Below are positions 1 to 6,919 of a stretch of 27,254 nt of DNA, piece after piece. The stretch lies in the NCBI GenBank assembly GCA_964531735.1, contig CAZHGD010000099.1, positions 1-27,254 on the forward strand. Reading direction: 5' to 3'. Within the stretch, counting starts at the first letter, position 1, and the number at the start of each line of letters is the position of its first letter. The notes beneath the pieces are model-generated. The model saw only the letters and a program-made list of their open reading frames with translations. It did no database searches and was not told the DNA's origin. A program made the position numbers and the translations under genes. This stretch comes from CAZHGD01 sp964531735. Lineage in GTDB: Bacteria; Armatimonadota; UBA10988.

Positions 1-98
1 TGCTGCTGGCGCCGGTGCTGGTCGGCCTGGCGCTCTGGCTGGCCGTCGCCGTGGCCGCGGCCGCGGCCGGCCGGTATGCGCGCGACGCGGCGAGTTAG
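1..98 (+). CDS. C-terminal end of a membrane protein (5' truncated)
   Basis: An open frame enters from the left edge (first full codon at base 3) and stops at TAG 96-98, giving 31 residues. They are almost entirely Leu, Ala and Val, then a short basic tail (GRYARDAAS). This looks like the last transmembrane helix of an integral membrane protein followed by a cytoplasmic tail. No family can be assigned from so little sequence. It runs in the same direction as the ligase gene that follows, but the ligase has its own candidate -10 element in the gap. Confidence 0.55.
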   Translation, partial: LLAPVLVGLALWLAVAVAAAAAGRYARDAAS

Positions 99-128
99 GT
101 ATACTGTCCCCGAACTGTGCGGGCGCTG

Positions 129-137
129 TGCTATACT
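129..137 (+). promoter_or_regulatory. Extended -10 promoter candidate for ddl
   Basis: The sequence TGCTATACT (TG at 129-130, TATACT at 132-137) fits an extended -10 element. No convincing -35 lies 16-18 bases upstream, which is normal for extended -10 promoters. Transcription would start around 144, so the leader would be very short and begin almost at the Shine-Dalgarno GGAGG (145-149). A second TATACT at 100-105 lacks the TG extension and is less likely. Confidence 0.45.
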
Positions 138-157
138 GCCGACCGGAGGCCGGTGTG

Positions 158-1288
158 ATGTCCAGGCGGCGGGTCGGTGTGTTGTTTGGGGGGCGGTCGG
201 GCGAGCACGAGGTCTCCCTGGCCAGTGCCTACAGCGTCATGCAGGCGCTGGACGAGGCCGGGTACGACGTGGTGCCGATCGGCATCGACAAGCTGGGCCG
301 GTGGCGCGTCGGCGGTGACTGCTGGACGCAACTGCGCGCCGAGGCGCGAGTCCAAATCGGGCCCGGCGAAGAGACCAAGCCGCTGCCGAAGCTGGCGCTC
401 CAGAGCCAGCCCGCGGGCACCGAAGTGGTCCGGGCCGGCGACGGGTTCGTGACCCGCCCGGTGGACTGGCTGCGCGAGGTCGAAGTGGTCTTCCCGGTGC
501 TGCACGGCACCTACGGCGAGGACGGCAGTGTGCAGGGCCTGCTGGAGCTGATCGGCCTGCCGTATGTCGGCGCCGGCGTGGCGGGCTCCGCCGTCTGCAT
601 GGACAAGGGCCTGATGAAGCGCGTCCTGGCCTCGGCCGGGATTCCGCAGGTCGACTGGCGCGAGGTCCTGCGCGGCGAATGGGAGCGCGATCCGGCGGCG
701 GTCCATGACGTGGTGGCCGAGTTGGGCTATCCGTGCTTCGTCAAGCCGGCCAACCTGGGCTCCAGCGTGGGCATCTCCAAGGTGCACGGCCCCGACGAGC
801 TGGGTGCCGCGCTGGACGAAGCCGCGCGGTTCGACCGCCGGCTGATCGTCGAGCAGGGGCTGGAGCAGGTCCACGAGATCGAGGTGGCGGTGCTGGGCAA
901 CGACCGCCCGCGGGCCTCGGTCTGCGGCGAGATTGTGCCCTGCCACGAGTTCTACGACTACGAGGCCAAGTACCTGGCGGACGGGTCGCAAGCCATCATT
1001 CCGGCGCGGCTGCCGGAGGACGTCACCGAGAGCATCCGGCGCTACGCCGTGGAGGCGTTCGCCGCGGTCGATTGCGGCGGCATGGCGCGCATCGACTTCT
1101 TCGTGTCGCGGTCGGACCACGCGGTCTACCTCAACGAGCTGAACACCATTCCGGGCTTCACGCCCATCAGCATGTACCCGAAGCTGTGGGCGGCGACGGG
1201 TCTGCCCTACACCGAGTTGGTGGGCGAGTTGGTGGAGTTGGCGCTGGCCCGACACGCCGATCGGCAGCGCTCACAGACCAGCATCTAG
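158..1288 (+). CDS. ddl: D-alanine--D-alanine ligase
   Basis: This is the ATP-grasp enzyme that joins two D-alanines in the cytoplasm for peptidoglycan precursor synthesis. The 376-residue length is normal for the family. Visible motifs in order are GGRSGEHEVSLASA (11-24), HGTYGEDGSVQGLLE (116-130), the ATP-binding FVKPANLGSSVGISKV (194-209), EIEVAVLGN (240-248), the omega-loop EFYDYEAKYL (264-273) and the Mg-binding MARIDFF...NELNTIPGFTPISMYPKLW (309-344). The omega-loop matches ordinary D-Ala-D-Ala ligases, not the vancomycin-resistance D-Ala-D-Lac type. I chose ATG 158 because GGAGG sits eight bases upstream; an in-frame ATG at 128 lacks this and lies upstream of the predicted transcription start. 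The gene following in the same direction starts 60 bases later. Confidence 0.95.
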   Translation: MSRRRVGVLFGGRSGEHEVSLASAYSVMQALDEAGYDVVPIGIDKLGRWRVGGDCWTQLRAEARVQIGPGEETKPLPKLALQSQPAGTEVVRAGDGFVTRPVDWLREVEVVFPVLHGTYGEDGSVQGLLELIGLPYVGAGVAGSAVCMDKGLMKRVLASAGIPQVDWREVLRGEWERDPAAVHDVVAELGYPCFVKPANLGSSVGISKVHGPDELGAALDEAARFDRRLIVEQGLEQVHEIEVAVLGNDRPRASVCGEIVPCHEFYDYEAKYLADGSQAIIPARLPEDVTESIRRYAVEAFAAVDCGGMARIDFFVSRSDHAVYLNELNTIPGFTPISMYPKLWAATGLPYTELVGELVELALARHADRQRSQTSI

Positions 1289-1348
1289 CCGCGAAGGTGT
1301 TCGCCCCGCCGCGGCGAACCCGGCCCCGATGTCACCAGGAGGCAGCCT

Positions 1349-2641
1349 GTGGGCACGCTCGGGCCGGCCGACGCCGCGGTCTTCATGCGGCTCGCGATAG
1401 CGCTCTGTATCGGGCTGTTCATCGGACTGGAGCGCGAGTACTCCCACGTCAAAGCCCCGGCGGGCATTCGCACGCACGCTCTGCTGGGCATGCTGGGCTG
1501 GGCCTCCGCGCTGTTGGCCCAGCAGTTCGACGCGCCCATGATCCTGGTCGGCATGTTGGCCGTACTGGCCGCGGTGGCCGTGGCCGGCTACGTGATCACC
1601 AGCCAGCAGGAGGAGGGCGACAAGGGCCGCCTCGGGCTGACCTCCGAGGTGGTGCTGCTGCTGACCTTCGTGCTCGGCGCCATGGCGTTCCACGGGCGCG
1701 TGCGTGAGGCCGTGGTGATCGCCGGTGCCACCAACGTCATCCTCTCGGCCAAGCGGCCGATGCACCGGTTCGTCGGGGCGGTGAGCGTCGAGGACTGGGT
1801 CGCCTGCATGAAGTTCGCGGTGGTGACGCTGGTCATCCTGCCGGTCCTGCCCAACGCGCACTTCGGCCCGCTCAACGCGTTCAACCCGTACAAGACCTGG
1901 CTGCTGGTGGTCATGATCGCGGCCATCAGCTTCCTCGGCTACGTACTGACCAAGATCATCGGCGCCGAGCGCGGAGTCATTCTGACCGGCCTGATCGGCG
2001 GCCTGGCCTCCAGCACCGCGGTGACCTTGGCCAACTCGAAGCGCGGCCGCCAGTCGCCGGAACTGGCCGTGCCGTTGGCGCTGTCGACCATTCTGGCCTG
2101 TGGCGTCATGTTGCCGCGGCTGGCGCTGATCGTCTGGGCCCTGTGTCCGCCGGTGGTGCCGTTGCTGCTGCCGCCCTATGGGGCCATGTTGACCGTGGCG
2201 CTGGCGTACTCGTTCATGCTGCATCGCGCCCACCGCGAGGAGCAGGCGGCCGGGGCCGACGGCAGCGGCGCCCACCACGCCAACCCGTTCGAACTGGGTT
2301 CGGCCCTGAAGCTGGCGGTGGCGTTCGCGGTGGTCACGCTCCTGGTCAAGTGGGTGCAATCGGCCGGTGCCGGGCATTCGGGCTTGTACATGGTCAGCTT
2401 CGTCGCCGGCTTGGTGGAGACCGACGCGATCATCGTGACCTTGGCCGAGCAGGCCCACGGTCCGGAAGCGCTGGCCCTGGCGGTGGCGGCGCACGGCATG
2501 GTGCTGGCCGCCATCGCCAACTCGGTGCTCAAGGCCGGTCTCAGTGCCAGTGTGGGCGGCTGGCGCTACGGGCGCCATGTGGTCGGCTGCCTGGCGCTGT
2601 CAGGCTTCACCGGCGCGCTGGTGACCTGGCTGATCGGCTGA
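1349..2641 (+). CDS. MgtC/SapB-type membrane protein with DUF4010 C-terminus
   Basis: This is a 430-residue polytopic inner-membrane protein. The N-terminal half (about 10-140) has the MgtC/SapB hallmarks: an early helix ending GLFIGLEREYSH, then GIRTHALLGMLGW. The C-terminal half (about 180-425) is a second block of hydrophobic helices as in DUF4010 proteins, with GLIGGLASSTAVTLANSKR and a Gly/Ala-rich last third. The biochemical role of this long MgtC form is not established; small MgtC proteins modulate magnesium homeostasis and the F1Fo ATPase. Translation starts at GTG 1349 with AGGAGG six bases upstream (1337-1342). It follows ddl by 60 bases and precedes the GH31 gene by 74, so the three probably share a transcript. 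Confidence 0.85.
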   Translation: MGTLGPADAAVFMRLAIALCIGLFIGLEREYSHVKAPAGIRTHALLGMLGWASALLAQQFDAPMILVGMLAVLAAVAVAGYVITSQQEEGDKGRLGLTSEVVLLLTFVLGAMAFHGRVREAVVIAGATNVILSAKRPMHRFVGAVSVEDWVACMKFAVVTLVILPVLPNAHFGPLNAFNPYKTWLLVVMIAAISFLGYVLTKIIGAERGVILTGLIGGLASSTAVTLANSKRGRQSPELAVPLALSTILACGVMLPRLALIVWALCPPVVPLLLPPYGAMLTVALAYSFMLHRAHREEQAAGADGSGAHHANPFELGSALKLAVAFAVVTLLVKWVQSAGAGHSGLYMVSFVAGLVETDAIIVTLAEQAHGPEALALAVAAHGMVLAAIANSVLKAGLSASVGGWRYGRHVVGCLALSGFTGALVTWLIG

Positions 2642-2715
2642 CCGGCCACGTCGGCCGCCCGCAGGAGGAGGCCGCTTGGTGGACGGCGTAGGTATGGGCA
2701 GGGAGAGATGTCGTC

Positions 2716-4890
2716 ATGCCCGCCTCCTATACGCCGACCGGTCACGGCTATGCCCTGGACCTCGCGCAGCAAACCCTCCGCGTGGAGCACCTCGCGCCCG
2801 GGCTGCTCCGGATTCGGCGCTACCCGGGCGCCGAGCCGCCCGAGACGCCGTTGCTCCGCTATGGCTTCTGCCGCGAGGACTGGCCGGCGCGGCCGCCCGA
2901 GATCTCTGTCGGCGCCGCCACCGTGACCAGTAGCGACGGGCTCTGCCAGGTCACCTCGGGTTCGGACGGGCGCGTCGAAGTGCGGGTCGGTGAGCGCGTC
3001 CTGCTCCACGAACTGCTCGGCGACTGCGCCTTCCGGGCGCGGTTCGCGCTGGCCGACGAGACGCGCTTCTTCGGGCTGGGTGACCAGACCCGTGAGCGCC
3101 TGGAGCACCGCGGCACCCGTGGCGTGCTGTGGTGCCGCAACGTCAGCGGCTATGTGCCCGTCCCGTTCTTCTGGACCAACACCGGCTTCGGCCTGTTGGC
3201 CAACACCACGCGCGCGTTGCGATTCGACCTCGGGGCCACTTCGTCCGACTGGTTCGGCTTCGAAGCCGACGGTGGCAGCCTCGACTACTACGTGCTCTAC
3301 GGCCCCACGCCGCGCGAGATCATGGCGCGCTACACCGACCTCACCGGCCGGCCGCCGCTGCCGCCGAAATGGTCGCTGGGCCTGTTCTTCATCTGCCGCA
3401 CGCAGGCGGACGCCAAGGAGTTGACCGACGACTGCCTGAACTTCCGCCGCGAGGGCATCCCCTGCGACGCCATCGGTCTGGAGCCGGGCTGGATGGCGCG
3501 CAACTACGACTTCAGCCTGGACAAGGACTGGCACCCGGAGCGCTTCCCGGTGCCGACGTGGGCGCGCCACGGACGGCACAACTTCTTCCCGGCCATCCAG
3601 CGTCTGGGCTTCAAGCCCGGCCTGTGGCTCTGCTGCGACTATGACCTGAGCTATGAAGAGGAGCGCCAGGCCGCCGCGCGAGCCGTTGCGACCGGCGACG
3701 CGCCGGCGGCCGCAGGCGGGTTCGAGCAGGACGAGCACCTGACGCACGCCCGCCGCATGGACACGCTGACGCGGCCGGATGAGCCGTGGTACCGGCATCT
3801 GACCGACTTCGTCGACCAGGGCGCGCATTGGTTCAAGCAGGACGGCGCCAACCAGGTGCTCGACCATCCCGACCGGCTGTACGGCAACGGGATGCACGAC
3901 GACGAGATGCACAACCTGTACCCGCTGCTCTACTCGAAGCAGATGTACCAGGGCTTCAAGGAGCACACCGGCCGCCGCCCGTTCACGTTCACCGTCGGCG
4001 GCTGGGCGGGGCTGCAACGCTGGACCAGCACCTGGACCGGCGACACCGGTGGCGAAGAGGGCCCGCTGGGCGCCTGCCTCAACCTGAGCCTGACCGGTCA
4101 CGGCATGACCACGCCCGATATGGAGGTGACCACCAAGGAGGGCATCCACTTCGGGTTCCTGCTGCCGTGGTCGCAGCTCAACAGTTGGACCTACTGGCGG
4201 CACCCGTGGCTCCTGGGCGAGCCGCTGACCGGCATCTTCCGTGAGTACGCGCAGTTGCGGTACCGCCTGCTGCCATACCTGTACACCTGCGCCTGGCAGG
4301 CGGCCCAGACCGGCTATCCCATGCTGCGCGCCATGCCGCTGGAGTACCCGAACGAACCGGCCACCTACGGTCTGCTGCGCCAGTACCTGTTGGGTCCATC
4401 GTTGCTGGTCGGCTCGTTCACCGACGAAGTCTGGCTGCCCGAGGGCGAATGGGTCAACCACTGGACCGACGAGGTCCACACCGGCCCGGGTGTCTGCCGG
4501 CCGACGTGTCCCGCCGACCGCGGCGGTCCGCTGCTGGTGAGGGCCGGAGCGGTTCTGGTCATGGGGCCGCCGATGGACTATGTGGGCCAGCGGCCCGACG
4601 ACGAGTGGACCATCCACGTCTATGCCGGTGGCACATCCGCGATCATCGTCTACGAGGATGACGGCCTGACGTTCGGCCATGAGGATGGGGCGTACCGGAC
4701 CACACAGATCACGCAGACGACCGGCGCGAACCAGGTCACGGTGACCATCGAGCCGGCCGCCGGCAGCTTCGCCGGCGCGGCGACCGAACGAGAGACCACG
4801 ATCGTCGTGCACGCGGCCGGCGGCGCGCACACCCTGGCCTGCGGGCGGTTGGCGACTGACGAGCCGCACCGGCTCGAGGTACGCTGGTAG
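2716..4890 (+). CDS. Glycoside hydrolase family 31 alpha-glycosidase
   Basis: This is a 724-residue GH31 (alpha-D-xylosidase/alpha-glucosidase family) enzyme that releases alpha-linked sugars by a retaining mechanism. An N-terminal beta-sandwich (about 1-210) precedes the TIM barrel (about 212-520), and C-terminal beta domains finish the protein. The barrel holds DAIGLEPGWM (251-260), the nucleophile block HWFKQDGANQ with Asp376, and WTSTWTGDTGGEEG with candidate acid/base Asp443. There is no signal peptide, so it is expected to act in the cytoplasm on imported oligosaccharides. The exact substrate cannot be read from sequence. The ATG at 2716 follows GGGAGAG (2701-2707). A strong hairpin begins nine bases after the stop. 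Confidence 0.92.
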   Translation: MPASYTPTGHGYALDLAQQTLRVEHLAPGLLRIRRYPGAEPPETPLLRYGFCREDWPARPPEISVGAATVTSSDGLCQVTSGSDGRVEVRVGERVLLHELLGDCAFRARFALADETRFFGLGDQTRERLEHRGTRGVLWCRNVSGYVPVPFFWTNTGFGLLANTTRALRFDLGATSSDWFGFEADGGSLDYYVLYGPTPREIMARYTDLTGRPPLPPKWSLGLFFICRTQADAKELTDDCLNFRREGIPCDAIGLEPGWMARNYDFSLDKDWHPERFPVPTWARHGRHNFFPAIQRLGFKPGLWLCCDYDLSYEEERQAAARAVATGDAPAAAGGFEQDEHLTHARRMDTLTRPDEPWYRHLTDFVDQGAHWFKQDGANQVLDHPDRLYGNGMHDDEMHNLYPLLYSKQMYQGFKEHTGRRPFTFTVGGWAGLQRWTSTWTGDTGGEEGPLGACLNLSLTGHGMTTPDMEVTTKEGIHFGFLLPWSQLNSWTYWRHPWLLGEPLTGIFREYAQLRYRLLPYLYTCAWQAAQTGYPMLRAMPLEYPNEPATYGLLRQYLLGPSLLVGSFTDEVWLPEGEWVNHWTDEVHTGPGVCRPTCPADRGGPLLVRAGAVLVMGPPMDYVGQRPDDEWTIHVYAGGTSAIIVYEDDGLTFGHEDGAYRTTQITQTTGANQVTVTIEPAAGSFAGAATERETTIVVHAAGGAHTLACGRLATDEPHRLEVRW

Positions 4891-4898
4891 GCAAGCAC

Positions 4899-4935
4899 GA
4901 AGGCCACCAGCGTCTGGTGGACGCTGGTGGCCTTC
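4899..4935. terminator. Perfect 15-bp hairpin between convergent genes
   Basis: GAAGGCCACCAGCGT (4899-4913) is exactly complementary to ACGCTGGTGGCCTTC (4921-4935) with a seven-base loop. It lies directly after the GH31 stop codon, with the aminotransferase gene pointing toward it from the right. There is no T-run on either side, so termination may be T-independent, or the hairpin may mainly protect the mRNA 3' end. Because the stem is symmetric it could serve both strands. Confidence 0.7.
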
Positions 4936-4954
4936 CCGGCGCGGCAGATGACAG

Positions 4955-5087
4955 GTTCATCCGGAGTAGCCGCGCAGCGGCGTATCGAAGGACCCGGCTC
5001 GGGCGGAGCCGGGTCTGCACCAAGTCAGCAACCGCCATCGGTTCGGCGGTGCCCTTCGATACGGCCTGCGGCTTACTCAGGGTGAAC
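4955..5087. repeat. Inverted pair of REP/BIME-like units with nested hairpins
   Basis: Two related units lie head to head. The left unit (4955-4991) begins GTTCATCCGGAGTAGCC and ends CGTATCGAAGG. The right unit (5053-5087), read on the minus strand, begins GTTCACCCTGAGTA and ends CCGTATCGAAGG. The left unit contains a small hairpin, GCCGC/GCGGC. Between the units are two more hairpins: ACCCGGCTC/GAGCCGGGT (4992-5014, 9-bp stem) and ACCGCC/GGCGGT (5031-5050). The whole block can fold into a long outer stem carrying two inner stems. The unit resembles intergenic palindromes of the CCTGAG...TCGAAGG type that I recall from many GC-rich genomes; that recollection needs checking. No other copy was noticed in this window. 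Confidence 0.7.
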
Positions 5088-5190
5088 TGGGCATCTGCGT
5101 GGAGTCGTCGCCGGGCCACGACAGCACTGGCGGGCCAGCAGCCTGTGGCAACCGGACAAGCGACAGGCGAGCAGGAGTTGCGGCCTGGCA

Positions 5191-6534
5191 CTACCGCCGC
5201 GCGAACAGCCCCGCGCTGCCGAGGACTTCGCCTTCCTTGACTTTGGCCTCGTCGCCGAAGCGCGCCAGCAGCTCGTCGGCGTGCTCGGCCACCTTGCGGA
5301 AGGCCAGCGCCTGTTCGTCGATCACCTCGGGACGGTAGTGCTTGAACCACGGGATGCCGTAGCAGCGCCCCGACATCGCCTCGGTGACCGGCAGGCTGCC
5401 CTTGGGTTGGCGCAGGTCGCGGTCGGCATTGGCAATGGCCGTGGGCTGGCCGTCGCCATAGATGTCGGCGTCGTGGAACAGGCTGTGCAGGTGCAGCGGG
5501 AAGTTCGCGCCGCCATAGGTCGAGACACCTTCGGCGCGCACCGCCTCGGTGAACTTGGCGACGCTCAAGCCGCCGAGTTCCTCCGGCCGATACAGCCCGT
5601 GCGCGGCGTACCAGCCGCCCATGGTCGAGCCGGAGTCCTTCGCCGGCCGGTGCGCCTCCAGGCCGGGCGCCCCGTCGAGCCGGTCCCAGAACCGGTTCAT
5701 CGCGCGCTGGATCTCCTCCATTCGCGCGCGGTAGTGGCGCAGTTGCACGCGTCCGACCGCCGACGAGCACTGGTGCATGCGGTACTTGTAGCCGCCCCAC
5801 GGCATGCCCTTGAACGGCGCCAGCGACGGGTCCTCGCAGACGGCCGAGGTGCGCTCATAGTGGCCCCAGGCCACCGCGCGCTCGTAGATCAGCCGGTCGT
5901 CGGTGATCATCATGCCGGCTTCGCCGATGGCCAGCGACTTGCCCGACATGCACGACATCGCGCCGCAGTCGCCGATGGTCCCGACCAGCCGGCCCTTGTA
6001 GAGCCCGCCGTGGGCGTGCGAGACGTCCTCGATGACCTTCACGCCATGCTTACGGGCGATCGCCATGATCGGGTCCATGTCGGCGGGGTAGCCGCAGTAG
6101 TGGACCGGGATGATGGCCTTGGTGCGCGGGGTGATGCGGTGTTCCAGGTCGTTGGGGTCGAGGCACAGGCTGTGCGGCTCCACCTCGGCAAAGACAATCG
6201 ACGCGCCCAGCGAGTAGGCCGGCAGGACCGAGGCCCAGTAGGTCAGACTCGGCCCGATGACCTCGTCGCCGCGGCGCACGCCACAGGCCCACATCGCCGC
6301 TTGCAGCGCCGCGGTGCCGGTGTTGAACCCGATGGCGTACTGGCTGCCGTGCCAGGTGGCGAAGTCCTGCTCGAACTCCTGGGTCACCTCGGTGCCCGAC
6401 ATGCCGCCGCGCCGGATGACCTCCAGCACCGCCTCTTCGTCCTCGGCCGTGATGATGGGCCAGGTGAACATGTCACCCGGATCGGTCTTGACGGTCTTCG
6501 GACCGCCGAGCAATGCCAACGAACTGCTTGCCAT
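5191..6534 (-). CDS. DegT/DnrJ/EryC1-family PLP aminotransferase
   Basis: This is a 447-residue pyridoxal-phosphate enzyme of the DegT/DnrJ/EryC1/StrS family, which aminates keto-sugars or, less often, acts as a dehydratase or regulator. Visible elements are NTGTAALQAA (71-80) near the phosphate site, IPVHYCGYPADMDPI (142-156), VIEDVSHAHGG (168-178) with Asp170 for the pyridine nitrogen, and the Schiff-base lysine in SCMSGKSLAIGEAG (Lys199). With Lys present it should be an aminotransferase. The ATG at 6534 has GAGGAG eight bases upstream. The gene stands alone: no sugar-nucleotide pathway genes lie beside it, so the substrate is unknown. Its stop is about 100 bases beyond the REP-like pair. 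Confidence 0.9.
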   Translation of the reverse strand: MASSSLALLGGPKTVKTDPGDMFTWPIITAEDEEAVLEVIRRGGMSGTEVTQEFEQDFATWHGSQYAIGFNTGTAALQAAMWACGVRRGDEVIGPSLTYWASVLPAYSLGASIVFAEVEPHSLCLDPNDLEHRITPRTKAIIPVHYCGYPADMDPIMAIARKHGVKVIEDVSHAHGGLYKGRLVGTIGDCGAMSCMSGKSLAIGEAGMMITDDRLIYERAVAWGHYERTSAVCEDPSLAPFKGMPWGGYKYRMHQCSSAVGRVQLRHYRARMEEIQRAMNRFWDRLDGAPGLEAHRPAKDSGSTMGGWYAAHGLYRPEELGGLSVAKFTEAVRAEGVSTYGGANFPLHLHSLFHDADIYGDGQPTAIANADRDLRQPKGSLPVTEAMSGRCYGIPWFKHYRPEVIDEQALAFRKVAEHADELLARFGDEAKVKEGEVLGSAGLFARR

Positions 6535-6919
6535 CGCTGCATCTCCTCGCTGTGCGACTGACGCGAGGGCGTTCGCGCCGGACGCAGCGGATCCTGCTGC
6601 GAGGTGAGCGGCGCTTGGCGAGGTGGCGCTACGGGGCGGCGGGCTGCACGCAGCGGAAGCCGCATATCACCCAGTTGGCGTCGAGTCAGATGTCACGCTA
6701 CGGGTCCCTTGGGGGACCGGCTCTGCGTGGGTCGGGCCAGACATCGGCGGCTGGCTCTGTGCGAGTGCCCTCTGGTCTGCGCCAACGGCGCCGCGACGGT
6801 GGAGGCACCGACCGGGATGGCCACCTGCCGGGCACCGACCGTTCCGCGCTACCGCACCGGCGGCGCCATCGCTCAAGGTGCCGCGGACAGCCAACCGATG
6901 AACTTCACGCCGGCACCAC
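6535..6919. other. Gene-poor gap between the aminotransferase and the caspase gene
   Basis: This 385-base stretch separates two minus-strand genes. The first 15 bases or so hold the aminotransferase ribosome-binding site (CTCCTC at 6543-6548, which is GAGGAG on the minus strand). Short open frames exist on both strands, but none has a start with a ribosome-binding site or a recognisable fold. No clear -35/-10 promoter was seen upstream of the aminotransferase. The minus strand of 6629-6850 may contain a decayed domain, listed separately. Confidence 0.5.
6629..6850 (-). pseudogene. Possible decayed FGE/sulfatase-modifying-factor domain end
   Basis: On the minus strand a short frame before TAG (6631-6629) reads NWVICGFRCVQPAAP. 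It resembles the GFR(C)V ending of formylglycine-generating-enzyme (FGE-sulfatase) domains. Just upstream, in a different frame, GPTHAEPVPQGTRSV resembles the GPYPAEPVTDPTGP...RV segment that comes before that ending. The 40 or so residues normally between them are missing, a TGA interrupts the last frame, and there is no start or ribosome-binding site. If real, it is a frameshifted, deleted remnant. FGE domains often accompany bacterial caspase-like proteins, and one lies just upstream here. The match is short and could be chance. Confidence 0.25.

Noticed and set aside
100..105. First TATACT box upstream of ddl
   Set aside because: It overlaps the end of the upstream gene, lacks both a TG extension and a -35 box; the second box at 132-137 is better.
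131..1255. A 374-residue minus-strand frame opposite ddl
   Set aside because: It is the antisense shadow of an unmistakable ligase gene in very GC-rich DNA, is rich in His, Gln, Arg and Ala without domain features, and has no ribosome-binding site.
2566..4869. A 767-residue minus-strand frame opposite the GH31 gene
   Set aside because: The plus strand carries a complete GH31 with catalytic motifs; the minus frame has no recognisable domain and no start signal.
4736..5800. A 354-residue minus-strand frame across the aminotransferase end, the REP pair and the GH31 end
   Set aside because: It passes through two real genes and a structured repeat and is out of frame with the aminotransferase.
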